Shown one piece after another: positions 1-9,075 of a DNA stretch of 64,000 nucleotides. The stretch lies in NCBI RefSeq assembly GCF_003253545.1, contig NZ_QKYV01000005.1:1-64000 (forward strand). Reading direction: 5' to 3'. The position numbers and the translations under genes are program-made. Numbering within the stretch: the first letter of the stretch is position 1; every line of letters begins with the position of its first letter. Source of the DNA: Mesonia algae (GTDB lineage: Bacteria; Bacteroidota; Bacteroidia; Flavobacteriales; Flavobacteriaceae). The notes beneath the pieces were generated by a model, which was given only the letters and a program-made list of their open reading frames with translations, was not told the DNA's origin and did not search any database.

Positions 1-260
1 CAGCTTTTTTCACGCCTAATGAAGATGGTTATAATGACCGTTGGAACATTCAAGGGATCTCAAACCAGTTAGACGCTAAGATTTATATTTTTGATCGTTA
101 CGGAAAGCTTTTAAAGCAGTTGAGTCCAAGCAGTGAAGGTTGGGACGGAACCTACAATGGTAACCCTATGCCATCTAATGATTATTGGTTCAGAGTGGAG
201 TATACCGATACAGATGATAAACGCAAAGAGTTTAAGGCTAACTTCACCTTAAAGCGCTAA
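1..260 (+). CDS. C-terminal fragment of a T9SS-secreted protein (type B sorting domain)
   Basis: Partial gene entering from the left edge; the reading frame uses codons starting at position 3 and stops at TAA 258-260. The visible 85 residues hold the hallmarks of the gliding-motility-associated / type B C-terminal domain (CHU_C family): an opening FFTPNEDGYND-like segment, the IYIFDRYGKLL strand, the GWDGTYNG turn and a terminal YWFRVEY...FKANFTLKR strand pair. In this family the domain directs export through the type IX secretion system and often retention at the cell surface. What the missing N-terminal part does (adhesin, enzyme, repeats) cannot be told. A strong terminator follows at 301. 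Confidence 0.88.
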   Translation, partial: AFFTPNEDGYNDRWNIQGISNQLDAKIYIFDRYGKLLKQLSPSSEGWDGTYNGNPMPSNDYWFRVEYTDTDDKRKEFKANFTLKR

Positions 261-268
261 AAAGTTTA

Positions 269-282
269 TTTCCGCGAAAGCG
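269..282. repeat. Dispersed GC-rich palindrome, intergenic copy (TTTCCGCGAAAGCG)
   Basis: Copy 1 of six related motifs in the window. This one lies between the stop codon at 260 and the terminator at 301, the only intergenic copy. The core TTTCCGCGAAAG is a near-palindrome, and its GC content contrasts with the AT-rich flanks. Confidence 0.6.
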
Positions 283-300
283 AAAAACATCAAAATAAAA

Positions 301-336
301 CCCCACTACATCTTACAAGGTGTAGTGGGGTTTTTT
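301..336 (+). terminator. Rho-independent terminator after the T9SS protein
   Basis: A perfect 10-bp stem (301-310 with 321-330, CCCCACTACA/TGTAGTGGGG), a 10-nt loop and a run of six T follow the upstream stop codon by 40 nt. The leftward gene ends only at 409, so its transcripts could also read into the stem. Confidence 0.92.
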
Positions 337-408
337 GTTAATAAATGATTGTGAAATTGGGTGGAAGGAAAAGTTTATATGATGAAGCTCAAGAGTAAAA
401 AGCTGATA

Positions 409-1266
409 CTATCGAACAAAAACGGTCAAAGCTTGAGGCTCAATTATAGCCTCTACCTCACTTAAAGTTTTGCAGTATTCGCCATCTATTTGAAAATCTA
501 TCTTCTTTTTAGATTTAATAATGGCTTTTTTAGAAGGAATAACCTCTAGGAATTCTGGGGAAAATTTAGCTCCTTTATTGAATGTCTTAAAAACTTCGAT
601 AACATCTAATTTTTTAAATAAGAGAAGTTCGAATATACCATCGTCCATTTTTCCATCGGCATTTACAATGGCACCGGTTCCAAATTTTTTAGAATTTGCA
701 ATGGCCAACATAATTCCTTTTTTATTAAGGGTTTCGCCATTTACCTCTATAGTAAAATCGTAAGGCCCTTCTGTACTAAAAAGTGTAGGGATAGTTTGTA
801 TAGCATAACCAAATTTACCTCTAAAGCTTCCTTGTTCGTATTCTCGAATCAATTCCGCGTTAAGCCCAAGATCACTAATGTGTAAGCAGAGCTCACCATT
901 AATTTTAATTGCATCAATAGATTTTTTGTGATCCCCTAATGCTATTTTAATAAACTCTTCTGGTTCTAAGGGAAGATCAAGATCATTTGCTAATCCATTG
1001 GCAGAACCCGCGGGTAAAATCCCGATAGGTAATGATTCTTGTTTTTTCATGGCTTCGGCAACTAATTTAATTGTACCATCACCTCCCGCTACCAGAATTC
1101 TTTCAAATTCATTAGAAGTAATAAGGTTTTGAATTTTTTTTATATCACCTTCTCCCGTAGTTTTAAAAATTTCAAAACCGGTTGTAATGTTTTCTCTTAA
1201 TAAGTTTAAGATAGGACCTTTATCTGAATCACCACTTATAGGATTTATTACCAATAAAATTTTCAT
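409..1266 (-). CDS. Diacylglycerol kinase family lipid kinase (YegS/DgkB-like)
   Basis: 285 residues, the normal length of the soluble DAGK-catalytic family. It has the N-terminal NPISG motif (8-12), the nucleotide-binding GGDGT loop (61-65) and the GILPAGSANGLANDL segment (82-96), followed by the beta-rich C-terminal domain ending in a QIDGEYC motif. The family transfers phosphate from ATP to diacylglycerol or related lipids (sphingoid bases, phosphatidylglycerol in YegS), working at the cytoplasmic face of the membrane; the exact lipid cannot be read from the sequence. It is divergent from an APP1-type phosphatidate phosphatase 69 nt away, which suggests that the two act on the same lipid pool in opposite directions. 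Confidence 0.9.
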   Translation of the reverse strand: MKILLVINPISGDSDKGPILNLLRENITTGFEIFKTTGEGDIKKIQNLITSNEFERILVAGGDGTIKLVAEAMKKQESLPIGILPAGSANGLANDLDLPLEPEEFIKIALGDHKKSIDAIKINGELCLHISDLGLNAELIREYEQGSFRGKFGYAIQTIPTLFSTEGPYDFTIEVNGETLNKKGIMLAIANSKKFGTGAIVNADGKMDDGIFELLLFKKLDVIEVFKTFNKGAKFSPEFLEVIPSKKAIIKSKKKIDFQIDGEYCKTLSEVEAIIEPQALTVFVR

Positions 1267-1335
1267 AACGACCTGTTTGTTGCGAGCTAATTTATTTATT
1301 TTTAAAATTATTATCTGTTATCGTTTTTATAATTT

Positions 1336-2298
1336 ATGGCATTAGCATTAAAAATATATAGAGGTTACGCAAACGAAAGAAAAATTATGGTCTTTGGTCA
1401 CGTCTTTGAAAAAGATGCGCCAGATGTTTTTAAGTTAGATAAAAAGTGGTACAAACACGCCTGGCAAGTTTTGCGGATTTTTAGAATCAAAACCGAAAGT
1501 AACGCAAGTGTAGTTTTTAAATTTAGAAACTTAGAGGTAAAAACGAAAACCTTAGATGATGGTCATTTTAGAATGATGATTCCATATGAAGATGATATTG
1601 AACCTGGGTGGCATAATTTTAAAGTGGAAGTTATTGATGATGAATCTAGACAAGAAGAAGTTGGGGAGTTTGTAAAACCTTACCCCGGAGAATATGGGGT
1701 GATTTCTGATATTGATGATACTTTTTTAGTTTCTCATTCTGGGAACATCTTTAAAAAACTTTATGTAATGTTGACGCGCAATGTCAATAAGAGAAAAGTG
1801 TTTGATAATGTGGTGGAGCATTATAGATTATTGAATCAATTGGGAAGAAAAGAGAGGTCTAAGAATAATGCCTTTTTTTATGTAAGCAGTAGCGAATGGA
1901 ATTTATATAATTTTATTATTCAGTTTACTGAAATTCACCAATTCCCAAAAGCTGTTTTAAAGTTAAAGAAAATAAAATCGGGACTTCGAGATTTTCTGAA
2001 TACTGGCGGAGGAGACCATAATCACAAATTTTTTAAAATAAGACATATTGTTGAGTTTTACCCAGAACTTCATTTTATTTTACTGGGTGATGATTCGCAG
2101 CAAGATCCTTATATCTACAGAGATATTTCTAAAATTTTCCCCCAGAATATAAGCACGATTTATATTAGACAAACTCAAAAAAGAAAAAAAGAGAAGGTAA
2201 AACAAATTCTATTAGAAATGAACATGAGTGGTTTTAAAACTTGTTATTTTAAAGGTAGTAGTGAGGCGATGAAGCATAGCTTGGATAACCTAAAATAA
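1336..2298 (+). CDS. APP1-type phosphatidate phosphatase (DUF2183)
   Basis: 320 residues. The HAD-like catalytic motif DIDDT is at 125-129 (GVISDIDDTFLVSHSG), preceded by a beta-rich N-terminal domain of about 115 residues. Further family signatures are YVSSSEWNLYNF (SxSxW type) and FILLGDDSQQDPYIY near the C terminus, typical of the yeast App1 catalytic domain. App1 dephosphorylates phosphatidic acid to diacylglycerol with Mg2+. No signal peptide is visible, so cytoplasmic or membrane-peripheral action is likely. It is divergent from a lipid kinase; a hairpin follows immediately. The substrate in bacteria is not established. Confidence 0.87.
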   Translation: MALALKIYRGYANERKIMVFGHVFEKDAPDVFKLDKKWYKHAWQVLRIFRIKTESNASVVFKFRNLEVKTKTLDDGHFRMMIPYEDDIEPGWHNFKVEVIDDESRQEEVGEFVKPYPGEYGVISDIDDTFLVSHSGNIFKKLYVMLTRNVNKRKVFDNVVEHYRLLNQLGRKERSKNNAFFYVSSSEWNLYNFIIQFTEIHQFPKAVLKLKKIKSGLRDFLNTGGGDHNHKFFKIRHIVEFYPELHFILLGDDSQQDPYIYRDISKIFPQNISTIYIRQTQKRKKEKVKQILLEMNMSGFKTCYFKGSSEAMKHSLDNLK

Positions 2299-2300
2299 AA

Positions 2301-2328
2301 AAAACGCCAATTTTATTAGGCGTTTTTC
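2301..2328. terminator. Bidirectional terminator between the APP1-like and ytxH-like genes
   Basis: Stem AAAACGCC (2301-2308) pairs with GGCGTTTT (2319-2326) around a 10-nt AT loop. A-rich and T-rich flanks on both sides let it serve both convergent genes. Confidence 0.88.
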
Positions 2329-2357
2329 TTTAATTCTATACTTTAAGCTTATTTATT

Positions 2358-2642
2358 TTAGCTTACTGCTTTATGTAAATCAGCTTTAGTGTTATAAGCA
2401 GCCTCTTCTACTTTGTTATTTGCTGTTGCAGCATTTTTCTTAGCTTTTAAAGATTCAAGCTTGTGCTCTAAAGAATTTTTTACACTATCTACTTTATTTT
2501 TAGCTCCGCTAACATAATCATTTGTAGAGTCTACAATTTCTTTTCTTGTTTCTGAACCTTTTTTAGGTGCAAACAATAACCCTGCTGCTGCTCCTGCAAC
2601 TGCTCCAGATACTAAACCAACAATCAATTTTCCTACTTTCAT
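2358..2642 (-). CDS. YtxH domain-containing protein
   Basis: 94 residues with a glycine/alanine-rich hydrophobic segment (about 6-26, VGLVSGAVAGAAAGLLFAPK) followed by the conserved LLFAPKKGSETRKEI motif and a charged helical tail rich in Lys and Ala. This matches the YtxH family (sometimes mislabelled gas vesicle protein), small membrane-anchored proteins linked to general stress in other bacteria. It is a single gene with its own terminator. No specific function can be assigned. Confidence 0.85.
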   Translation of the reverse strand: MKVGKLIVGLVSGAVAGAAAGLLFAPKKGSETRKEIVDSTNDYVSGAKNKVDSVKNSLEHKLESLKAKKNAATANNKVEEAAYNTKADLHKAVS

Positions 2643-2784
2643 AATCTTTTTAGTTTTTAAGTTTATAGCTTTTTTTGTTATTGTAAAGATATAAACTAGC
2701 TTTATTCAAAAACTAAGTTGCTAGTTAAGCTATTGATAAACTTTTGTTTAAAAACTTAAAGATTTAACAGTTGGTAATTAATAA

Positions 2785-4545
2785 TTATTTTTCTTCATTT
2801 TCAGGTGAGTTCTTAATTACTACTCTAGATTTAGATAGGTGCATACCATCTTCCAGTTCACTAATAAATTTCACCAATTTTTCTCTGAGTACACAGTGCA
2901 AATCCCAAGTATGGCTAGCATCTTTAGAACTACAAAGCGCTCTTATTTGTATGGCTTTCTCGGTTACGTCTACCACTTGTACAACGGGAGGATGATCTTT
3001 ATCCCAGCTTTCCTCTTGCTCTAAGAGTTCTTTAAATTTTTTTCTGACTTTTTCTACATCAATTCGATAATCTGCATACAAGTTAATAGGCCTTATTTGG
3101 TGTGCGCTTGTCATAGACCAATTTTCGAATGTATTAGAAATAATAAATTTAAGCGGAACTATAAGTCGGCGTAAATCCCAAGTTCTTACCACCATATAGG
3201 TAAACCGAATATCTTCTACGTAACCCCAATCGTCTTCAATAATTATGGTGTCCCCAATTCTTGCAGGTCTTGTAATTGCAATTTGTATACCTGCTATAAT
3301 ATTTCCTAATGTACTTTGCGCAGCAATACCTAAAATTACGGTGGCAACTCCGGCGGAAGCCAACAGAGAAATCCCTAATTTTTCTAATGACCTAAACTGT
3401 GATAATATAATACTAGCCCCAACAATAATAACTACAAAGGTGACAATTCTCCTAGCTACAGAAATATAAGTAAGCATCATTCTAGCTTCAGAGTTTTCTT
3501 CGGGATTGGTATCACCAATTTTATTTTCGGCTACGTGCACCATTAAAAAATCTATAAGTCTCATGATTAACCAAGTAATAGAGCCTATGACGATAATGAG
3601 AAGGATAGCGTATAAAGTTGTTGCAAAAGAACCGGTAAAAGATATTAATTCATTTAAGAGAATGTAAAAAATGAGTATCCCAAACGTAATACCTGCCGGC
3701 TTAGATAAGCGGTTAGAGATATTATTAACCCACATTTTATCTGATTTTAAAAATAATTTCCTAAATGCATATATAAGGCACTTTCCTAAAAAGTAAGATA
3801 ATAATATTAAAACAAGAGTGCCTACGGGTTTCCAAATAGGCATTCCTAATATCTTTATTCGAGCCCAGTGGGGCATCATTCTATCTAGTTTTCTAGGACC
3901 ATAAAACTCATAAAGAGGTTCGATATTCTCTACAGTATTCGCAGAAATCAGCCAAAAAGCTCCATAGTCTTTAAATTTTACCCGTTGTAACCTTAAAACA
4001 ATATCCTTATTATTTAAATCAATTTCTCCAAATACGATGCTCCTTCTAGGCTTACCAGCAACAGCTTGATTGGTAGTAGTGCTTATGTCTATTTGACCAT
4101 CGGGACGATCCGATAAGTCACTCCAATTAATTTTGACCCTTTGATTAAGTACAAAGTATAATTTTTCAGCTAAAATACCAGCGTCTTTTTTTGAGAGGTT
4201 GCTAGGAAATAAATTAAAATTGAGAGCATAAGCAGCTTCCTCATACTTTTCATTTCTAGCGTGGGCTACAAAATGTTCTAAAGTAGCTTGCGGAGTTTGC
4301 AAATTGTATTCACTCGCAGGCAAACCAATGCTTTCATTTAACCTTCCCAAAACATAATAGGCTTCGTTATATTCTTCTATAGGGTTAGACCTATAGTTTT
4401 CCTTATCGGAATTAATAACGCTTTCCTTTTTGGGGAGGTTTGTTTTTTCGAGATGAGTAGAATCTTCTTCCTGGTGTGCTTGTATATGAATACTAAATAC
4501 AACAAAAATGATTGTTAATAAGATAGAAAAGTAAGAATGCTTCAT
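2785..4545 (-). CDS. MscS family mechanosensitive ion channel with N-terminal periplasmic domain
   Basis: 586 residues. A signal peptide (1-23) and a soluble region of about 210 residues precede the membrane part; TM segments lie near 238-262, 283-303, 308-335 and 362-382, and the pore-lining MscS helix is at about 391-415. The conserved GIAAQSTLGNIIAGIQI stretch (406-422), the TRPARIGDTI beta-domain entry (425-434) and a cytoplasmic C-terminal domain to 586 follow. The family opens under membrane tension and releases osmolytes on hypo-osmotic shock. The N-terminal extension makes it an MscK/YnaI-like larger member. It is monocistronic and divergent from the lipoprotein pair; a perfect 15-bp dyad lies in the shared upstream region. 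Confidence 0.93.
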   Translation of the reverse strand: MKHSYFSILLTIIFVVFSIHIQAHQEEDSTHLEKTNLPKKESVINSDKENYRSNPIEEYNEAYYVLGRLNESIGLPASEYNLQTPQATLEHFVAHARNEKYEEAAYALNFNLFPSNLSKKDAGILAEKLYFVLNQRVKINWSDLSDRPDGQIDISTTTNQAVAGKPRRSIVFGEIDLNNKDIVLRLQRVKFKDYGAFWLISANTVENIEPLYEFYGPRKLDRMMPHWARIKILGMPIWKPVGTLVLILLSYFLGKCLIYAFRKLFLKSDKMWVNNISNRLSKPAGITFGILIFYILLNELISFTGSFATTLYAILLIIVIGSITWLIMRLIDFLMVHVAENKIGDTNPEENSEARMMLTYISVARRIVTFVVIIVGASIILSQFRSLEKLGISLLASAGVATVILGIAAQSTLGNIIAGIQIAITRPARIGDTIIIEDDWGYVEDIRFTYMVVRTWDLRRLIVPLKFIISNTFENWSMTSAHQIRPINLYADYRIDVEKVRKKFKELLEQEESWDKDHPPVVQVVDVTEKAIQIRALCSSKDASHTWDLHCVLREKLVKFISELEDGMHLSKSRVVIKNSPENEEK

Positions 4546-4613
4546 AGAAACGTAATTTACAAGCTTTTAAAAAAGTAGATTCTTAGGAATTTGTTAAATA
4601 TATATTTTATCGC

Positions 4614-4628
4614 ACATTATTATAATGT
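4614..4628. promoter_or_regulatory. 15-bp perfect dyad, possible operator
   Basis: ACATTAT-T-ATAATGT is a perfect 7-1-7 inverted repeat between the divergent mscS-like gene (start 4545) and the lipoprotein gene (start 4695). Symmetry and position fit a dimeric regulator site, but AT-rich DNA produces such dyads by chance; no regulator is linked. Confidence 0.35.
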
Positions 4629-4694
4629 AAACATTTTAAGAAAAAAGCAACCCTTTTTAAAATGAATCATCTACTTAATAAACCTATCTAATTT

Positions 4695-5207
4695 ATGAAA
4701 ACTATAAAAATTCTTTTATTTTCTATTATTGCCTTTTGTTTTTCATCTTGTATTTATTGGAATAACGATGATGACATTCCTAGTCAAGAAAGTCAATATG
4801 AACCTATAACACAAACTAGGTCTTTTTTTGAGAATGACATAGAACTTCAAACTTCTAGGCCCATTAGTGATGCAGGTAAAATCTATATAAAAGACGAGTA
4901 TATTTTAATAAATGAGAATGAAGAAGGTTTCCATTTATATGATAATACAAACGCTGAATCTCCAGAACCTATAGCTTATTTGAAGGTAAAAGGCGCAACA
5001 GACTTAGCCATTCGAGAAAACACCATGTATATACACCATTTAGTAGATTTGGTAGCAATAGATTATAATTTTCATACCAATTCTATCGAAAATATAAACA
5101 GGTCTCCTAATGTTTTTCCACGTTTAATTTCTCCAGATGGTTTTCAAGCCGAGTATTTTAATGTACCAGAAAATGAAGTCATTACAGGTTATCAACTTAA
5201 AAACTAA
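4695..5207 (+). CDS. Lipoprotein, LVIVD/beta-propeller-like
   Basis: 170 residues with a lipoprotein signal (hydrophobic h-region, then FCFSSC, lipidated Cys at 19) and an acidic NNDDD stretch straight after it. The body is beta-rich with the pattern ADLAIRENTMYIHHLVDLVAIDY seen in LVIVD repeat lipoproteins, where short blades of a propeller end in a (V/A)xD(V/Y) strand. Outer-membrane or periplasmic anchoring is expected. Only 3 nt separate it from the next gene, which is of the same type, so they form an operon. Ligand or partner unknown. Confidence 0.7.
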   Translation: MKTIKILLFSIIAFCFSSCIYWNNDDDIPSQESQYEPITQTRSFFENDIELQTSRPISDAGKIYIKDEYILINENEEGFHLYDNTNAESPEPIAYLKVKGATDLAIRENTMYIHHLVDLVAIDYNFHTNSIENINRSPNVFPRLISPDGFQAEYFNVPENEVITGYQLKN

Positions 5208-5210
5208 ATC

Positions 5211-5960
5211 ATGAAAAAAATTATATTATTCTGTTTAATTGTTATAGCAGCTTCATGCAGCTCAGATAGTAATAGTAGTTCCGCTAATTCTGCAGATTCT
5301 GGAGGAGATGGAATGGGAGGGAGTTTAGCTAGATTTGCCCTTGCAGGAAATTATTTATATACTGTGGGAGAAGAATCGCTTAGTGTTTTTGAAATTACCA
5401 ACCCCAATCAGCCTATTTTTAAAGGAAGTACCTATATAGGATTCGATATTGAAACTTTATTCGCTTTAAATGATAAATTATATGTAGGGAGTAGATTGGG
5501 AATGTTTATTTATGATATATCAGCTCCAGAAAATCCTTTGCAATTAGCAGAGGTAAGCCATATTAGAAGTTGTGATCCTGTAGTTTCATCGGGAGACTTT
5601 ACGTATGTCACTTTGCATACCAATGCAGCATGTCAGGGAAATATTAATCAATTAGAAATTTATAAAACAGAAAATCCTTTGTATCCTGAATTATTAACTA
5701 CAGTACAAATGAATCAGCCTATCGGATTAGGGCTTTACGGAAATTATTAGTTAGTGGCCGATTTAAATGTGGTTAGAGTTTTAGATGTATCAGAACCTCA
5801 ATATCCAAATTTCGTTTCTTCAATTCCCATTACCGGATTTGATTTGATCATAAGAGAAGACGAACTTTTTGTAATTGGAGAAGAACAGTTAACGCAATAT
5901 GAATTAGGAGTATTTAACGATGAGTTCACCTCTACGGAAATAAGCGAAATCACTTTTTAA
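5211..5960 (+). pseudogene. LVIVD-repeat lipoprotein interrupted by an in-frame amber codon
   Basis: One reading frame from ATG 5211 to TAA 5958-5960 is broken by TAG at 5748-5750. Before it: a lipoprotein signal (IVIAASC, Cys 16), a Ser/Gly-rich linker and LVIVD-type blades (LFALNDKLYVGSRLGMFIYD, ISAPENPLQLAEV). After it the frame resumes at once with LVADLNVVRVLDVSEPQYP, a textbook blade sequence continuing GLYGNY into LLVAD. A single T-to-A change in a TTG Leu codon would explain it. The second part has only a GTG (5754) and no ribosome-binding or signal sequence, so independent expression is unlikely. Recent nonsense mutation, amber suppression or a sequencing error are all possible. Confidence 0.8.
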
Positions 5961-5977
5961 AGTTTTACCTGAAATAA

Positions 5978-6010
5978 AAAAGCCACATCTATTTAAATGA
6001 TGTGGCTTTT
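5978..6010. terminator. Bidirectional terminator, lipoprotein operon / fad operon
   Basis: A 12-bp perfect stem AAAAGCCACATC (5978-5989) / GATGTGGCTTTT (5999-6010) with a 9-nt loop lies between convergent genes ending at 5960 and 6039. A- and T-tracts on both sides allow use in both directions. Confidence 0.93.
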
Positions 6011-6038
6011 ATCAACTAACTTAACCTAACTTAAATTT

Positions 6039-7844
6039 TTAAAAACAATATTCATTTTCTGAAGTAAGTTTTTCTGCAATCGTATTTCTAAGTGCCACGA
6101 CATTAGACATATTTTGATATTTTGTAAAACGCTTAAGTCCCATTAACATCATACGCTGCTCATCGCCTGTAGCGAAAGAAACTATACCTTCTTTTGCTTT
6201 TTGAGTTACGATATCTACAGCATTGTATAAGTAAAGTTTACTCATCGCAATTTGTTCTTTTTGAGATTCCTCACCGTTTCTTTTTGCATTCTTTTCGGTT
6301 CTTAAGATAGTAGATTCTGCCATATAAACCTCAATAAGAATATCAGATGCAGCCAATAATAGCTGTTGGTGCTCTTCTAAATCTGGTCCAAATTTTTGAA
6401 CAGCGCTTCCAGCCACCATTAAAAATACTTTCTTTAAATTGGCTACCATCTCTTTTTCTTCAGCAAACAACTCAGAATAATCTGGCTTGTCGAAAGAAGG
6501 AATTCCTGTTAATTCATCGGCTACAGCTTGAGCTGGACCTAATAAATCTACGTGACCTTTCATCGCTTTTTTAACGAGCATTCCCACGGCTAGCATTCTG
6601 TTAATCTCGTTGGTTCCTTCGTAAATTCTAGAAATACGAGCATCTCTCCAAGCAGATTCCATTGGAGTATCTGCAGAGAATCCCATACCACCATAAACTT
6701 GTATTCCTTCATCACTACAGTTTTGTATGTCTTCAGAACAAGCTACTTTTAATATAGAACATTCTATAGCATATTCCTCTACACCTTTTAATTCCGCTTC
6801 AGCGTGAGAGCTTCCTTCCGCTTGACGGATAGCAATACGATCTTCCACATTTTTAGCAGCTCTGTAAGATGCTGATTCTCCTGCATAGGCAGAAGTAGCC
6901 ATTTCAGCTAACTTATATTTTATGGCACCAAAATTGGCAATAGGCGTTTTAAATTGAACACGATCGTTAGCATATTTAACTGCGCTATTGGTTACTCTAC
7001 GTTGCGCATCTAAACAAGCCGCAGCTAATTTGATTCTACCAACATTTAAGGCGTTCATAGCGATTTTAAAACCGTTGCCTCTTTCTGAAAGCATATTTTC
7101 TACCGGAACTTTTGTTTCGTTAAAAAATACTTGTCGGGTAGAAGAGGAGTGAATTCCTAACTTCTTTTCTTCTTCTCCAAAAGAAATTCCGTTCTCTTTA
7201 TCGTTTTCTACAATGAAACCCGTAATATTTTTATCATCTTCAATTCTGGCAAATACAATGAATACGTTAGCGAACCCTGCATTAGAGATCCACATTTTTT
7301 GCCCAGAAATACTGTAGTACTTTCCATCGTCTGAAAGTACTGCTTTTGTTTTACCAGAATTGGCGTCACTACCTGCTCCAGGTTCAGTTAAACAATAAGC
7401 ACCAAACCACTCACCAGTTGCTAATTTAGGAACGTATTTTTTCTTTTGCTCGTCATTACCATAAAGTGTTATAGGCATTGTACCTATTCCTGTGTGTGCT
7501 CCAAAAGCGGTGGCGATAGAACCTGTTGCTCCAGAAATATAATCACATACCAGCATAGTAGATACAAACCCCATCCCTAAACCATCATATTCTTCGGGAA
7601 CTGCTATGCCTAAGAAACCAAGTTCTCCAGCTTTGCGCATAACCTTCTCGGTTAGATCATAATTCTTATTTTCGAACTCCTCTTTTTTTGGCCAAATTTC
7701 ACGGTCTACAAACTCTTTTACCGAGTCTTTCATCATTTTCTGCTCCTCATTAAAATCTTCTGGAGTAAAAACGTCTTCACATTTGGTTTCCTTTACAAGA
7801 AACTGTCCGCCGCGAAGGATATCTTTTTTATTTTCTGTGCTCAT
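6039..7844 (-). CDS. Acyl-CoA dehydrogenase (C-terminally extended)
   Basis: 601 residues. The acyl-CoA dehydrogenase fold is clear: FAD-binding LTEPGAGSDANS and WISNAG motifs, the VYGGMGFSADTPMESAWRD segment and RISRIYEGTNEI, whose Glu is the usual catalytic base position. About 180 residues of helical extension follow, as in VLCAD-like members (about 600 residues). It performs the first oxidation of beta-oxidation, acyl-CoA to trans-2-enoyl-CoA, passing electrons to ETF. It is the last gene of the leftward operon marR - fadB-like - four-helix gene - thiolase - this gene, 27 nt after the thiolase. Chain-length range not predictable. Confidence 0.95.
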   Translation of the reverse strand: MSTENKKDILRGGQFLVKETKCEDVFTPEDFNEEQKMMKDSVKEFVDREIWPKKEEFENKNYDLTEKVMRKAGELGFLGIAVPEEYDGLGMGFVSTMLVCDYISGATGSIATAFGAHTGIGTMPITLYGNDEQKKKYVPKLATGEWFGAYCLTEPGAGSDANSGKTKAVLSDDGKYYSISGQKMWISNAGFANVFIVFARIEDDKNITGFIVENDKENGISFGEEEKKLGIHSSSTRQVFFNETKVPVENMLSERGNGFKIAMNALNVGRIKLAAACLDAQRRVTNSAVKYANDRVQFKTPIANFGAIKYKLAEMATSAYAGESASYRAAKNVEDRIAIRQAEGSSHAEAELKGVEEYAIECSILKVACSEDIQNCSDEGIQVYGGMGFSADTPMESAWRDARISRIYEGTNEINRMLAVGMLVKKAMKGHVDLLGPAQAVADELTGIPSFDKPDYSELFAEEKEMVANLKKVFLMVAGSAVQKFGPDLEEHQQLLLAASDILIEVYMAESTILRTEKNAKRNGEESQKEQIAMSKLYLYNAVDIVTQKAKEGIVSFATGDEQRMMLMGLKRFTKYQNMSNVVALRNTIAEKLTSENEYCF

Positions 7845-7871
7845 TTTTATTTAGTTATTGTGTTGTGTTTT

Positions 7872-9062
7872 TTAATTTAAGAATTCATAAACTCCAGCTG
7901 CACCTTGTCCTGTACCTACGCACATGGTAACCATAGCGTGTTTATTTTGAAGATTACGCTTACGCATCTCATCAAAGATTTGAACAGAAAGTTTAGCTCC
8001 CGTACAACCCAAGGGATGTCCCATAGAAATGGCTCCTCCGTTAACGTTAAGTCGGTCTGTGTTAATGCCTAGTTCTCGAATTACAGCTAATGACTGAGAA
8101 GCAAATGCTTCATTCAACTCAATAAGCTCCATATCGTCTAATTTTAATCCAGCTTGTTTTAAAGCTTTTGGAATGGCTTTTACAGGTCCGATACCCATAA
8201 TTCTAGGCTCTACACCTACTGCGGTAAAACTTACCAGTCTTGCAATAGGTTCTAGCTTAAGTTCTTTTACCATTGCTTCACTCATTACTAAAGTAAAAGC
8301 AGCACCATCACTCGTTTGTGATGAATTACCCGCAGTTACGCTTCCGCCTTCAGCGAATACAGGACGTAATCGAGCTAATGCTTCTATAGAAGTATCGGCA
8401 CGAGGTCCTTCATCTTTAGTTACCGTATAAGAACGCGTTTTCTTTTTCCCATCTTCTACATAAGTCTCGTCTATGTTAATGGGTACAATTTGATCTTGAA
8501 AACGATCTTCAGCTTGAGCTTTTAAAGACTTTTGATGCGATTGAAAAGCAAATTCATCTTGATCTTCACGAGAAACTTTATACTTGTTGGCTACAGCTTC
8601 TGCCGTTAATCCCATTCCCCAATAATAATCTTCGTTACCCTCTTTCGCTACTTTATAATCAGGAACTGGCTTGTAACCTCCCATAGGGATGTAACTCATA
8701 CTTTCAACACCTCCAGCGATAATACATTCGGCTTGACCGCTTTGTATTTTTGCTGAAGCGATGGCGATAGTTTCTAATCCAGAGGCACAGTAACGGTTAA
8801 CAGTTACACCTGCTACATCTTCAGTCTTTAATCCCATAAGAGAAACTAGACGTCCCATATTTAAACCTTGTTCGGCTTCGGGCATCGCGTTTCCTACAAT
8901 AACATCATCGATTCTTGTTTTGTCAAAATCTGGTAACTGCTCCATCATATACTGAATGGTTTCTGCAGCTAATTCATCTGGTCGTTTGAACCTAAAAACT
9001 CCTCTAGAGGATTTTCCTACAGCGGTTCTATATGCTTTTACTATATATGCGGTTTTATTCAT
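7872..9062 (-). CDS. fadA: Acetyl-CoA C-acyltransferase (thiolase)
   Basis: 396 residues, full length for the thiolase family. The nucleophilic Cys92 sits in [13 protein letters not shown]; the C-terminal [16 protein letters not shown] (catalytic His) and [15 protein letters not shown] (second Cys) motifs are intact. It cleaves 3-ketoacyl-CoA with CoA to acetyl-CoA and a shortened acyl-CoA. Its position between the dehydrogenase/hydratase fusion and the acyl-CoA dehydrogenase points to the degradative 3-ketoacyl-CoA thiolase role rather than biosynthetic acetoacetyl-CoA thiolase, though sequence alone does not exclude the latter. Confidence 0.94.
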   Translation of the reverse strand: MNKTAYIVKAYRTAVGKSSRGVFRFKRPDELAAETIQYMMEQLPDFDKTRIDDVIVGNAMPEAEQGLNMGRLVSLMGLKTEDVAGVTVNRYCASGLETIAIASAKIQSGQAECIIAGGVESMSYIPMGGYKPVPDYKVAKEGNEDYYWGMGLTAEAVANKYKVSREDQDEFAFQSHQKSLKAQAEDRFQDQIVPINIDETYVEDGKKKTRSYTVTKDEGPRADTSIEALARLRPVFAEGGSVTAGNSSQTSDGAAFTLVMSEAMVKELKLEPIARLVSFTAVGVEPRIMGIGPVKAIPKALKQAGLKLDDMELIELNEAFASQSLAVIRELGINTDRLNVNGGAISMGHPLGCTGAKLSVQIFDEMRKRNLQNKHAMVTMCVGTGQGAAGVYEFLN

Positions 9063-9075
9063 CGTTTTGTTTTTT

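Noticed and set aside
2694-2726. AACTAGC ... GCTAGTT inverted repeat upstream of the YtxH gene
   Set aside because: Only 7-bp arms with a 19-bp spacer in AT-rich DNA; likely chance.
5754-5960. Separate small gene starting at GTG
   Set aside because: It is the same frame as the upstream lipoprotein gene and continues its repeat; better described as the broken end of that gene.
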